DNA of 64,000 bases from Vitellaria paradoxa (Eukaryota; Streptophyta; Magnoliopsida; Ericales; Sapotaceae). Shown piece by piece: positions 34,805 to 47,444 of the stretch (position 1 is the stretch's first letter; each line of letters opens with the position of its first letter). The stretch is from NCBI GenBank assembly GCA_019916065.1, contig CM034238.1, forward strand, positions 32,621,721 to 32,685,720, read 5' to 3'. The notes under the pieces are model-generated. The model worked only from the letters and a program-made list of their open reading frames with translations, ran no database searches and was not told where the DNA came from. A program made the position numbers and the translations under genes.

Positions 34805-36602
34805 GGTCATTGTCATGATCTTATTAACTATAAAAGTTTCGTCGATAACGGGAGTGCTAGAGCTAGGGTTAGACTCTAGTTTATCTATTCTATTTTTGAG
34901 ATTTAGATTTTCTGCCTTTAGGATTTCTATCTCCTTTTTGATCTCTTTGATTTTCATTTTGAGATCTTAAATCATTATGGGTCGGTTATACTGACCTTGA
35001 GACATTCTCCTATAAACTTCCTGTATGGTATACATATCAGGTCCGAGAGGCATAGCTTCCTCTTTCTCGAGACATTTTCCTAAAATCTATTTGTTCAACT
35101 CAGGGTCGGCAATTTTACTAGCTAGTTCTATCAAATCTTCCTCAGTCTTGGTAAGGACATTAATCCTTAAGCTTTGCATTTCTGCTAACGCTCTATCTAT
35201 ATCACTCTCATTTTGACAATGATAGTGACTAGGCCTTGGAGACCTAGTTGAGATAGTTGAGCTACTAGATAACTTTGCTTCCATTATTTCTTCTAATTTC
35301 TCGTTAGGAGGTTCGGAGTTAAGGATGATCTTAAAGATCGCTTCCTGAGTATCTTCATCTAAGTGAAGTTCCCGAATCTTTTTCTTAAGAAGACATTTAT
35401 TCACATAGTGGCCGGTTTTGCCATACTTCCAGCACTTCACCTCTTTTGAGGGCTTTCTCCTTTTGAATCTAGGAGGGTATTTCTTCTTAGAGAAGTTTTC
35501 TTTTGGATAAGACGACTTAAATCGCCTAGCTGAGTTTCGTCTAATTTAGGATTAGCCTGACCCTTTTTAGAGGGTCGATAGGATGGAGTAGGAATATCAA
35601 AAGCAATTTGATTGCAAAAGTCTTCTAACTCCCTGCGCTTAGAAATTTGCTGGTGCTTAATCTGCTGTTTTAGCTTCATGTCGTTACACAAAGCCAATCC
35701 TTCTTGTTCACAAATGTACATTAGATGTCCATAAGTATATTGGGAATATTTTATGGATATTCCATTTCCTCAATCTCTAAGGAACTTTTCAACCCTTTCA
35801 CTGAATAGGGTAGGAAGACCATCTATAAACTTAGATTTCCAATGGTTTGACATTGCACCTTGCAACTGAGAGACCCTTGCTAGGAAGGTATCCTTATACT
35901 ATCTATAACGGGACAAGGTCAGACACTTGAGATTTTGGAGCAGGGTCCTAATGTTCTCACTCTGATTAGTGATCTGTCCTGTAAAATGGTTTAGAATAGT
36001 ATAGATGAGTGTATAAACTACATCTTCTACTAGTACTTGGGTTGGGCTTCCTGCTTAACAGCACTAAGTATCTAAGATTTTTGCTCTTCTGAGATCATAT
36101 GATCCCACCATCCTTTTAGCGTTCTGTGAAACCCTGCAATAATGTTCTTAGTGGCACTAAGGTCGTTAACTCCGTTGGCCTTTTGCACTGTGGAGTATAT
36201 AAGCATCCTATGACAAATTTCATGAATCATCTTTGTGGATAGACCATCTATATTCCAATTATATGCAGTCTTAGCATGGTATGCCTACTGGTTGAAATCT
36301 ACATTTTCCTCGTACAGGACATCTACTCGAGTAGGGCGAGTATAACAATACTTGCCTAAAGGCCTAGGTTCTGACCTAAGGACTATATCTGTGGCTAACC
36401 TACTCCTGTTACCTACCTTATTGATATGTAAAGAAGGAGCAGGTTGATCAGTGAAATCATTTGGATCTGTATCCGAGACGGGATTATAAAAAAGAGTCTC
36501 AATTTTCAAAGATCCAAAATTTTCTTGAAGTTTGTTGACAATAGTATCAACTGAAAGTTCGAGATTGTAAAATCCTTCTGGCTTTATAGGAGGTTTTATC
36601 AC
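34805..36602 (-). pseudogene. Caulimovirid coat protein region with zinc knuckle and coiled coil
   Basis: Open pieces at 36602-36285, 35721-35437 and 35440-35087 form the capsid-like region, broken by stops between them. Near 35395-35435 a CCHC-type knuckle appears as CWKYGKTGHYVNKC, in which the second Cys (CxxC) is Tyr. Upstream is a Lys/Arg-rich stretch, and downstream an acidic Glu-rich segment. Between 34805 and 35000 a Lys/Glu/Leu heptad pattern (KIKEIKKEIEILKAE) predicts a coiled coil before the protease. In the family this protein packages viral DNA. This copy cannot encode it. Confidence 0.75.
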
Positions 36603-38278
36603 TGGCTGTTTTAGAGAATCTTTATAATAAAAAAATATTTTCCTTTTGAAAATTTTTTTATCTTTGCTTGAACCTCAGAAAGAGATTTTTCAATTCAAGT
36701 TAATTGAAGTCCAAGAGTTTGCATAAAAGTGTTATTATAATTTAACTGCTTATGTAGTAAATTCAAATCCTTCAATTGGGCTACTATGGCCTCAGAAGTT
36801 GAAGATGCTCTTATAAAAGCAATAGCTTCAACATTTTGATTTAAAATCAAATACTCAGAAGGTGGGTGGACTGATTTACAAGTCTGTCCACCTTTGAGTT
36901 TCCTATATTTTTCAAGAACATTTATCTACTCTTGTTGTTGCTGTAAATAAAATTTGAAAAACCAAGAAACAAAATATTGAATTTTGTTTTGTTTTTCTAA
37001 ATCAGAAAGATATTTTTTTTTTTGGTAAAACTCTCTTTCTTCATAATTAAATTTAGAAAAGAACTACCTTAAAAATGGTTGATTTTGAGGACTCATTAGA
37101 TGAATTCTTAAAGAACTCCCTGGGGTCAAATCTAATTTGGGCTTATCTTCTAGACTAAGCGTCCCTAAATATAGGATGGGTCTTTTTATCCATTTCAAAT
37201 GTGAAAACTCATTTCTAAAGTTGTGGGAGATTATCTCCGTCTTTGAGCTTCTTCAGCAGCTGACCTCTGGTATATACCCTGAGGGATCTGAGAATCAGAT
37301 ATTTCGATTCCCTGGAGTTCATTCTCTTCTAGACCTTTATGAGACTTAGAAGGGGGTACTGTTACCCTGTGAGGGGAACGTATATCCTCAGATCTAGAAT
37401 CTAAGATGACCTAGGAGGCAAAAGCCTAAGAAAATTTGTAGGAGAAAAGCTTATTTTTATATCTCCTGAAGTATGTTGAACTATTTGTTCAACAGTTTCC
37501 TGGATTGGAGGCCTAGCTGGGACCGCTTAGGGTAAGGTCCAGTGTTCTGGGAAGTTGATTTCATCCCACTTTAGTAACTTATTGATTGCTATATTAGAAG
37601 ATAAAAGATTTGTCTCTATGAGAATCGTCTGTTCTAGAGTATCTATAGCCTGTACTCTAGGTTTAAGGGTCTTAAGAACCTTAAAATGCACCCTATAGAT
37701 GATGGCTATAGGTTTCAGATCCTTCTAAGAAGTTATAACCATGAGTTTGAACTCTAAGGCTTAAAGCCTAAGTTATATTCCTAGTCGATAAGCTTAAACT
37801 TAAGTTTGGATAAGCATTAAAAAATATTGGTCCATGACACAGGCTAGTTTACATGACTCCTATAAGAGTCTTTCCATGTGAGACATCTGGCATCTTTTAA
37901 GGTAGTAATGATTGAGGCATTTAACCATGGAAGAGTCAAGGGTTTAAATGTTACTTAAACCAATCCTATGTGGATATAATTGTATTTTCCAAAATAGGTT
38001 TGGAGGTCTTCCAAAGATAGAAGTTCTATGGTTTTCTCGATTGAATCCATGGTCACTGTTTGCTCTATGTTTTTAAAAGAAATTTCGGAGTTGCGTCTCT
38101 CTAATAAACCTATTTGATAGATTTGTGAGGGATCTACCTTAGGGATAGTCCACTTATTTAGGTCTTGTATTTGATCAGGGTACTCTACCAAATTGACAGA
38201 TTTGATAGCAGCACTAGATTTGCTAGAAGAAGAGAAAGAAGAAGTGGAATGCCTCAGCATGTGTGAAAGGCTTACCAA
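36603..38278 (-). pseudogene. Caulimovirid movement protein region
   Basis: The first viral coding segment after the primer site. The open piece 38278-37955 ends at a stop right after YNYIHIGLV. The following frame keeps words such as VTFKPLTLPWLNASI and CLTWKDSY near 37840-37950, the pattern I associate with 30K-superfamily movement proteins of caulimovirids. Further stops break 37.0-37.9 kb. The intact protein would open plasmodesmata for cell-to-cell spread. No ATG is visible at the beginning of the 38278 frame. Confidence 0.65.
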
Positions 38279-38453
38279 GGTATAACTGAGTTACCCATTA
38301 ATTACCTAATTATGCTTAATATTTTATTAAACTAACTTGGCAAATCTCTAAGTAGCCTACTTGTTTAAAATAAAATAAAAAGCATAATTATAGAATTAAT
38401 TTTTAACTAAATCATACCTTAGTAATATGCAGTTTAGAACTGCATAACAGAGA

Positions 38454-38467
38454 TGGCTCTGATACCA
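38454..38467 (-). other. Caulimovirid primer binding site (tRNA-Met)
   Basis: The minus strand reads TGGTATCAGAGCCA, complementary to the 3' end of initiator tRNA-Met, the standard minus-strand primer of plant pararetroviruses. It lies 24 bases from the end of the viral copy, so this copy opens near the conventional genome start. Confidence 0.9.
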
Positions 38468-38491
38468 AAGGGCAGAAATCAAGCAGCAATA

Positions 38492-39432
38492 AAAGAACGA
38501 TTATGGGCTAAACCCAATAATTCAGTTACATGATTTGTTATTCAATGTTATTGAATGTAGAGTTATTTTGAGTTTTTTTTTTTTTTTTTCATTTTTCAAA
38601 GGTGTAATATTAAATATTAAATTTATTTTAGGTTGTATTTAATGGGGCTTGTGTGCCTCCCTCATCTTCTCTTAGGGCATGTTTGTTTTGGGTGTAATAG
38701 AGGGTAAATTTTATTAAGGTAATTTTTGTCATCCATTACATTAGTTTAGAAGAGAGGGTAACAGTTATCCTGAAGGTTATGTTTAGTACATGAGAATGGA
38801 ATAGAATAGAATGAAATCTATTCTCACTTTAACTTATTTTCATATTTGGTATCAAAAAATTAAGTTAGAATGTTATTCCATAAGAATAACCATTTCCACA
38901 TTAAGTGCGAATAGGCATTTTGCAATCTAAGTGATGCAATAACCATTTTGTTGTAATAAAATTTGATCCAAAAATTGATAAAAATAAAAATAAAAAACAA
39001 CCAATCACTTTGTAATAAAAAATTTTTCTTAATTACTCATTTGGGTTGTAAAATGACAATTTTATCCCTTGACCTCATTTTTGAACTAGATTGAACCCGA
39101 GTATAATAACTGTTTTACCACTAGGTCTATTTTTTTTTAAATTCATATTTTAGACTTCTGAAAGGCTAATAAAAATATTTTTTCATAATACTTAATAACT
39201 AAATAAATTTTGATCAGATCTAAACTTGGATTGTAAAATGATAATTTTACCTTTGTTTTTTTTTCCCCAAATTTGCATTTTAGGCTTTCCAAAAGGTTAA
39301 AAAATATTCATCCATGTGTTTTTAATAAATAATAAAATTTTATTTCAATTCGAACTTAAATTGTAAAATGATAATTTTACCTTTGGGTTATTTTTTGTCC
39401 AAATTCATAATCTAAGCTACCTAAAAGGCTAA
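38492..39432. repeat. Right copy of the ~0.9-kb direct duplication
   Basis: Partner of 13039-13943. The shared part includes a 170-bp lead-in, the start of an element at about 38678 (GGGCATGTTTG), and the left part of PIF-like copy A embedded in it. Unlike the left copy it continues past the shared end into the rest of the PIF-like element, so this is probably the original locus. Confidence 0.8.
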
Positions 39433-39934
39433 AAAAGTACTGTTGACATATTTATTAATAATTAAACAAATTTTAGTCCGATACGAATTCAAACCATAAA
39501 ATATCTATTTTGCCCCTAGGCTTGTTTTTGGGCCAAATTTATATTTTAGACATCCCAAAAGACTAAAAAATATTTATTGACATATTTCTTGATAGTTAAA
39601 AAAATTTTGGCTTAATTTGAAGTTGAATTATAAAATGACTGTTTTATCTCTGGGCCATTTTTTCACTCCAATTCGTGCTTCAAAAATAAAATTTATTTTT
39701 ATATTTTTTAAAAAAATTAATATTAGATGTTTTTATTATATTTTGTTTTATTTCATTATATTTAAAACATGTAATCAAATTATAAAAATTTGAATATCTA
39801 TTCTACTCTCATTATTTTCATCTTGGAATCAAACAAAGGATTGGAATGAGCATTTCATTCCATTCCCGCCCTTATTCCATTTACACCTCTTATTCCATTT
39901 CATTATATTCCATTTTTACGTACCGAACATAGCT
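38775..39934. mobile_element. PIF/Harbinger-like non-autonomous element, copy A
   Basis: Terminal inverted repeats: GGTTATGTTTAGTACATGAG on the left, and on the right the complement of GCTATGTTCGGTACGTAAAA. TGA at both flanks may be a mutated TAA target copy. There is no coding sequence. The interior is an array of six diverged units of about 130 bp, each centred on a TAAAATG...ATTTTA palindrome and ending in a CCCAAAAGGCTAAAAA-like block. Confidence 0.75.
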
Positions 39935-42292
39935 TGAGGGTAATGGTTACTCGTATGGGAATAAATTGTTACCTGGGGAGGGGATGGGTAACAGAGAGCA
40001 ATAGGAAAATTTACTATTTTCTTATTAATCTCGTAAAATATTCCTTTACATCCCTATAAATTTTTAGACAATGTTCTTCTACAAATAATTATAATAAATA
40101 TTATAAAATAATTTATTTAATCAAGTTGAAATTAATTATTAAATTAATTTTATCAAAATAATATTTAATAAATAATAATTTATCATTAAAATGATTTATT
40201 TCACTTACTTACCAAAAAAAAATTAAAATGATTTATTTTATCTTATTAAATTAATATTATGAAAATATTAATTTATGATTAAATTATTTATTTTCTCAAA
40301 TTAAAACAATTTTTAATAAATAATAATTACTTATTAAAATTATTTATTTGTTAAAATGTTTTATTAAATAAAACTTTATTTCTTAAATAATAATTTACAA
40401 GATTATGTATATATTAGTATATGTTATTACAATTAATAATGTATTTAAATTCAGTTGTTTATTAAATTATTTTATCAATATAAAAATCATTTTTAACAAA
40501 TAATAATTTGGTATTTTGAAATTTATTTAGTTATAACGTAAATTAATCAATTGATTAATTAAGGTATTAATAATTAGTAATGTTTTTAATTAGTTTAATT
40601 AATTTGAAGTTAATGATGATGTAGGTATATATATATATACATAAATATATATCTACCTATGCATTGCTTGCTGAGACAAAGGTTTGCTTTTAGAATTGCC
40701 ACGAGGCTAACGCGTGGACCTGAGGGTTTAGGGTGTGCAAGCATTAGCTAGAAAACGTGCAAGGCCCCTTAAAAAAAATGAAAATATTTTGGAAGAGGCG
40801 GTGCCCCTAGAGGGGTTTAATTAGCGTATATTTATCTAGTTATAGTACAGTAAAAGTAAAAAAGAAAGAACACGGTAAGGAAAGAAAAATAGTGAGGAAG
40901 CAAGGAAGAGCAAAAGTAGCAATTTTGACTTGATTGTTGAGATAAGTTATTTTATTTTATTAATTTAAGATTAACTCTATAAAAGGTTAACTAAATCAAA
41001 TATGCTGAGGGTATAATGGATCTCTTTATTTATTAAATTTATATTATAAATTAATTTGGTTTATATTTTAACTATTCAATATCTGATTGGTATAATTGGT
41101 TTGAGTTAAAATTAGGACTTGAAGATAATCAACAGCAATCATCCAAATAGTTTGATTTTCTCTTAATATCTACTATTCAGGTGAGCGTATTAAACTTAAA
41201 GGTAAAAGATATTAAATCTAAATTAATAAATTTTATCTGTTTATTTGTTGTTATTAATTAATTATTTTGATGTGAAATGCTGAATATTTTTGGATTAATT
41301 GTGTTAGATATGAATTGTGATTATTTGTTGAATGATAAATTTGGGGAAGTAATATTTTATTTGGAATAACATATTATTGCATATCGGCATAGATTGTGCG
41401 CATTACACTTGCATTATGATCAGATGAGACTAGACTAGATGAGGCCAAATATATCAAACTAGATGGGGCTAAAAAAAAATATATGAGGACAGATGAGGCT
41501 AGAAAAAGAAAAAAAATATATGAGAGCCAAATGAGGCCAGGTCAGATGGGACCAATAATGAGGCTAAGCCAGATGGGGCTAATGGAATATGCTAAATTAA
41601 AGCCACTGTCTATAGTTCAGTGCTCAACTCATAGGCTAGATGGGGTTAAATGTGTGTTGCATTATTATTTAAATCATTCATCATGCACATATGTTATGAG
41701 ATGGCCAGTTAGGGCCTAGTGATGATGATAATAGTTGATAAACGAAATGTCACGAGGAATTATGTGTTGAGATAATTATATCCCTGTCTGTTATGATACA
41801 TTGGAATTAATTACTATTTGATTGTGGGATAATTGTTTATATAATTATTGTAGATTACCTCTAATGCATATTTATTATCATTTATCTTAAGGTTAATATC
41901 TCCACTGAGTGGGTGACACTCACACCTAAATTTACACTTTTCAAGTTCAGTCTAAGAGTGACTGCAAGTGCCTAAGGAGACTTTGAGTGGTCTGTTTCCC
42001 TATTTTAATCATGTGTTAATATTTTGAGTTTGTGTAAAAGGACATAGAGTTTCAACAATAATAGGCTGAGACTTGGTTTATTATGCTAAAAATTATAAGT
42101 TTGTATATATTTAAGTGTTTATGAGATTTCTATTTATTATACCAGAGAATTAATATAAACTTGACAGATTGTGTTTTATTGTAATGTGCGCTTTTATGTA
42201 ATTGTAATTATTGATATATTGTAGACAGAGGATATAGAGGTGTTCCCTCTATTTAAGGAATTAAATATGTTTCCTAAAATAGGGGGTGCAAC
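39935..42292 (+). mobile_element. AT-rich DNA and probable Ty3-type solo LTR (about 40618-42292)
   Basis: 39935-40617 is very AT-rich without genes. From TGTAGGTATATATA (about 40618) to TAGGGGGTGCAACA (42292) the sequence looks like a plus-strand plant Ty3/gypsy LTR: a TG start and CA end, a GC-richer promoter-like block near 40690-40830, an imperfect GATGAGGCTAGA-type tandem repeat at 41410-41590, and a GAGTGGGTGACACTCAC block near 41898. I did not find a matching target duplication, so the left end is uncertain. Confidence 0.45.
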
Positions 42293-43649
42293 AGTCTCCA
42301 TTAAAATTATTCTTATAATTAATATTTATACTTTTTATATATTTTATTAAAATTAATTATTATTAAAATGAAAATTACTATAATGATTTATTTTATTATA
42401 ATAATTTACAAAAATTAAATATTAATATTTACCCTTGATCAATTTACCCTCATTCCAAACACAATTAACTTTTACACCTTCAAAATATTTAATATTCTAA
42501 ATATAATATAATTATTACTAGGTAATATTTACTCTCTCAATTGAAAATAAGTATTATGAACTTGTTATCCATTAATTGTTATTGGAGTAACAATTATTTC
42601 GTAAAATTTTCACCTCTACCAGGCATTTCCTTAATGTAATTCTCATACCCTATTTTGTATCCCCTTCATTGAAAATCAAGATTTTCTTTATCAAATGTAT
42701 AAATGTAATGTTTAGAATAGGATTACAAGATAAAGATCCAAGGAATTGTAAAGATTTCAATGTTGAAGAAGGTGGAACCCATACGATGATGAAGAGTCAT
42801 CCAAAAGTTAAAGTCTAAGTTTATTGTACATGAGATGTGTTTAATAATTATACCTAAAATTTATCTTGATTTAATTTGGTGGCTCAGTTGAATCAAAATT
42901 AAAGTCCATAATCATCCTAGCCCATTTTAAATGCGATAATAATTTGCCATAGATTGTTTTATGCTCCTTAATTAATACTCCAATAATATGAGACATTTGT
43001 ATTGGACTAAATGCACATGCTTTCATAATTTTTTGAAGTTTGAAAAGAAAAGTGTTCTTTTTTTTTTTCAAAATATTAGTGAGAGCATGACGTAGTAATG
43101 ATGAGGGCTAACAACAATAAATGATGAATTAATTTTTTTATTATATGTATGTGATGCATGTATGCTTTAATTTGATGAGACCTTAGCTTATAAAAATCAT
43201 CTATGATAGCATGATATTAAGTTGAAATGAAGAAACATTCTAGGAATGTTTTATCATGGCCTTCCACCATTATAAGGCACAATTTTTTCTTATATATTGC
43301 AATATTGGCTATAGATATATGGGGACTCTTAATTGTGAGAACTATTTGATGCCTTATTATGTATGTGATGTTCATAAGTTAGGAAACTAAAGTGATCACT
43401 AGAAAACTATTATGTGAGTTCCCATTTGTTCAATTACCTACACATATTACAATGGTGAGTTTGATTTAACTAGAATATATAGGCCAAGAGACTATTATGT
43501 AAGGGCCATGTATTCAAGAGGCCAAAGGAAAATTGGGAATTGCTTGAGAAGCAAAATGGAATGTAGTACCTACCATTAGAGGTTGCTGTAACCAAGAAAC
43601 TATTATGTGAGGTTATAGCAAGAAGTAATGGGATCCCAATTCCCACTAA
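42293..43649. other. AT-rich interval, no gene
   Basis: No coding signal. 43280-43640 repeats the phrase ACTATTATGTGAGG several times at irregular spacing. The segment 42440-42640 has words complementary to the 38678-38760 block and might be the far end of the element that hosts PIF-like copy A, which is an inference. Confidence 0.35.
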
Positions 43650-44761
43650 GGCTATGTTTAATACGTGGGCATGGAATATAATAGAATGAAATCTATTTCC
43701 ACTTTACCCTATTCTCATATTTAGTATCAAAAAATTAAGTTGGAATGTTATTTCATGGGAATAGAAATTCCCACAGTATGTAGGAAAAGGTATTTCAACA
43801 ATTTAAGTAATGGAATAGCAATTCCATTACAATCAAAATTTGGTCCAAAAATTAATAAAATAAAAAGAAAAACAAGGAACTAATTTGTAATAAAAAATTT
43901 CTCTCAATTACTTCATTGCATTATAAAATGATCATTTTATTCATTGACTCTATTTTCGAACTAGATCTGAACTCAAGCTGTAAAACGATTGTTTTATCCC
44001 TAGGTCCCTTTTTTGTTTTTTAATTTCTATATTTTGGGCTTCCAAAAAGTTAATAAAAATATTCATTCCAATCTAAACTTTGGTTATAAAATGACTATTT
44101 TAACCCTGGATTCGTTTTTTGCCCAAATATGTATTTTGGACTCTCCAAAAGGTTAAAATATTTATCGATATGTTTCTTAGTAACTAATAAAATTTTGTGT
44201 CAATTCAAACTCAAATTGTAAAATGACAATTTTATCCTTAGATTATTTTTTTATCTAAATTTGCATTTTCAGTTGTGCAAGAGGCTAAAAAAATCCTTGA
44301 CCTATTTATTATAGTTAAACAATTTTTAGTCGGATCTGAATTCAGATTATAAAATGACTATTTTGCCTCTAGGCTCTTTTATGCCAAACTTGTATTTTAT
44401 ACATCCTAAAAAGCTAAAAAATATATATTGACATGTTTCTTAATAGTTAATAAAATTTTAGTCCAATTCGAATTTGAATTATAAAATGACCATTTTACCC
44501 TTGGGCCATTTTTACTCAAATTTCATGATCCGAAAATAAAGTTTATTTTTTAAAACTATTAATGTTAATAATTTTTATTATATTTCATTTTATTTCACTA
44601 TATTTAAAACATATAATCAAATTATGAAATTTTGAATATTTATTCCATTCCCATTATTTTCATGTTGGCAAGAAAAAAAGGAATGGAACAAGTATTACAT
44701 TTTATTCCTATCTTTATTCCATTTTTACCTCTTATTCCATTCCTACATACCAAACATAGCA
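43650..44761. mobile_element. PIF/Harbinger-like non-autonomous element, copy B
   Basis: 1112 bp bounded by GGCTATGTTTAATACGTGGG and the complement of TGCTATGTTTGGTATGTAGG, with a TAA target duplication at 43647-43649 and 44762-44764. Target TAA and ends of the GGxxATGTTTGG type fit PIF/Harbinger. It has six internal hairpin units (TAAAATG cores near 43925, 43980, 44086, 44219, 44352 and 44482). It has no transposase and must have been moved in trans. Confidence 0.82.
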
Positions 44762-44934
44762 TAAGATTTTTTTACACAAGATTCTCGAATTCCATAATGT
44801 CGGCAATGGATTTTGAAAAGAATAGTGGGAGGAATCATTAGAAATTAAAGACCCAGAATCTAATGACTAACAAAATGAAATAGTACTAATTATAGTTTGT
44901 TAATTGTAACTAATCATGTTAGGCCTAGAACCAC

Positions 44935-45135
44935 TGTCCATAATTCTTGACAAAAACTATTTGACTGGCCCAAGTTTCATTAATTAGCTAAGGAATTTGA
45001 AAATTGTTCTCAAATCCAAAAAAATTGCCTATGTCTTGGATTCCTTAAAACCAACAACACTTCCTAAATCTTCTATTGAGGAAGAGACCACCACTTTTAA
45101 TAAGTGAGAGGAATATGACATGCGGGCTAGGTTCT
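44935..45135 (+). pseudogene. Ty1/copia gag N-terminal fragment
   Basis: The plus frame reads ILDKNYLTGPSFIN, a stop, then LRNLKIVLKSKKIAYVLDS and a second stop. LTGPxFxxWLRNLxIVL is a familiar start of plant copia gag polyproteins, with the expected Trp here a stop. About 65 codons remain, with no zinc knuckle or flanking LTR identified. Confidence 0.6.
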
Positions 45136-45239
45136 ATGGTATGGAGATTGTTACGAAGAATGCTTAAATAACTTAGAGAAAATGCTAGAGAGATGTATTT
45201 AAAATAATTTAGTGTTAAATTGAGAGAAATGCTAGTATA

Positions 45240-47275
45240 TGGTGATACATGGTAATGTTATTGGACACATTGTCCAAAAAAGGAATAGAAGTTGACAAAG
45301 TACAGGTGGAGTTAATCTAGCACTTACCAAGACCGAAGAATATGGAAGACATATATGCTCATTTCTAGGACATATAGTTTTATTGTATGATTTATCCAAT
45401 CTTTTAGTTCTATTTTTACAAATTTTTGTAATCTCCTACAGCAAGACACTATTTTTAATGGACATCAGAATATCAAGAATCTATTGATAAACCTAAGAAA
45501 TGTTTAGCCACTATGCCGATTATCCAATCACCCAATTAGTCACTTCCTTTTGAGTTGATGTGCAATGCAAGCAATGACACTATAGGAGTTGTGTTAGGAC
45601 AACATAATGTTAAGAAACATTACATGATTTATTATTCATGTAAGACTTTGAGTCCTGCATAGAGAAATTACACTACTATAATTACTAAAAAAAAAAAAAA
45701 ATTACACTACTACTACAAAAAAAAAAGGCTTTTAGCATAGTCTCCTATCCTATTGGCTCTTTGGTTATCATTTACAACAACCACACTGCTTTGAAATACC
45801 TTTTCACAAAAAAAGGAGCCAAACCCTATCTAATTCGTTGGATCCTTCTATTTTAAGAATTTCCTCTAGAGTTCTGTGATAAGAAGGGAATAGAAAACGT
45901 TGTTACCGATTATTTATCACATCTACCTGAATGAAGCAAAAATGACATTCCTATCCTTATTATGGAAAAATTCCCAGATGAGCAGTTATTTTCCATATCT
46001 ACCATCAATTCTCACACAGCTCCTTGATACACTGATATTGCAACTATCTTGTTTCTGGTAAAATTTCGTCTGAATGGACCACGATAGATAAAAAGAAGTT
46101 CCTCGGATATTTGAGATCATTCTTTTGGGATGATTCATATCTCTTTAAATGTTGTGCCAAACAAATTATTAGATGTTGTATCCCCAATTTGAAAATCCTC
46201 TGATATAATAAATTCTGTCATTCCCATGCTTGTGGTGGTCTTTTTTTCTGTGAAGAAAACTTTGGGAAAGATATTACAAAATGGATTCTATTGGCAACCC
46301 TTTTTAAGAATGTTAATGTGTTTTGCATTGCGTGCGAGTGATGTCAACGTTTAAGGAGTATCACACAACACAATATGATGCCTATGTCTCCTATTTTAGT
46401 CCTTGAATTTTTTTATTATTGAGGCATAGATTTTATGGGACAATTTCCTATTTTATTCAGTAACCTATACATCCTATTAGGTATAGATTATGTATCCAAA
46501 TGGATTTAAGCCATGGCCGCTCGAAGTAAATGACTATAAAGTAGTGCTTATGTTGTTAATAAAAATATCGTTTCTAGATTTAGATTGCCCCAAGCCATCA
46601 TCAGTGATAGAGGTTCTCATTCTTGAAATAATCTTATAGAGATGTTGTTATGTAGATATGGTATAATTCGTAAGGTAGGCACTGCTTATCGTCCTCAAAT
46701 GAGCGAGGAAGTTGAACTCACTAATCGTAAAATTAAGAACATTTTAGAGAAGAATATTAGTTCCAATAGAAAGGACTGGTTACTATGATTGCTAGACAAG
46801 TTATGGGCCTATCTAACTTCTTGTAATATAGTTTAGAAATGTTCCCTTATAGACTAGTCTTTAGAAAGCCCTGCCATCTACTGGTAGGAAATGAACATAA
46901 AGCATATTGGGCCATTACAGCTTTCAAAACAGGCATCGTTGAGGCTAAAATTTATAAAAAAATTGCGACTTTCTGAGTTAGAAGAATATATAAATGATGC
47001 CTTTAAAAATGCTAAAATTGCTAAGACCAAAATGAAATAGTGGCATTACCAGTGTATAGTCCATAAGAATTCCACGAGGGACAAAAGTTTTTTTTGTATA
47101 ATTCTCGTCTTCATTTGTTCCCTGGAAAAGCGAAGTCAAAATGGTACATAGTCCACTTAGTTTCTTCACATGGAGCTATTGAAATAGAAAATCCACGTAA
47201 TAGGAATATTTTTATGGTTAATGGGTATAAACTGAAACCGTATCTAGAAACGCCAGTAGGGACGACTAAAACTTA
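45240..47275 (+). pseudogene. Degenerate Ty3/gypsy pol (RT end, RNase H, integrase)
   Basis: With many stops and shifts, the plus strand follows the same order as the Athila pol: GHIVSKKGIEVDKV-like near 45265, RNase H blocks (PFELMCNASND near 45550, HTALKYLFTKKGAKP near 45785), an integrase zinc region near 46220-46350, FMGQFPILF near 46435, AIISDRGSHS near 46590, and VGTAYRPQMS with E in EVELTNR near 46680. It ends with a [14 protein letters not shown] C-terminal block near 47105. It is clearly older than the Athila insertion at 16332-31874. No LTRs were found. Confidence 0.75.
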
Positions 47276-47444
47276 GAATTTGCTAAATCTCCCAGCACTC
47301 GAATAATATCCACGAGGTTGTATATTGTTGTTCTTTTTGTAAATTTGTTTTTTTCATGTCATTAGTTTATCTTCACCATATTTGTGCGCATAAGCATATT
47401 CAACTTTGATCCATGAGGGATGTCACCTAGGTCAAGCACTTTAA

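Larger units (their letters stand above)
13944..38491 (-). mobile_element. Endogenous caulimovirid (pararetrovirus) copy, interrupted by two LTR elements
   Basis: The minus strand reads, in order, a tRNA-Met primer site (38454-38467), movement protein, coat protein with a zinc knuckle, a coiled-coil stretch, aspartic protease, reverse transcriptase with the start of RNase H, a C-terminal region, and a TATA box (13971-13982). Removing the Athila element (16332-31874), the solo LTR (32954-34799) and one target copy of each leaves about 7.15 kb, close to a full caulimovirid genome. The single-track order recalls petuviruses and florendoviruses, though the genus is an inference. Stops and shifts occur throughout, and the protease, RT and zinc-knuckle signatures have lost key residues, so the copy is inactive. 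Confidence 0.85.

Noticed and set aside
40618..42292. Firm solo-LTR call with defined target duplication
   Set aside because: Neither GATGA/GTCTC nor other flanks near the ends match, so it was kept only as a probable LTR with an uncertain left border.
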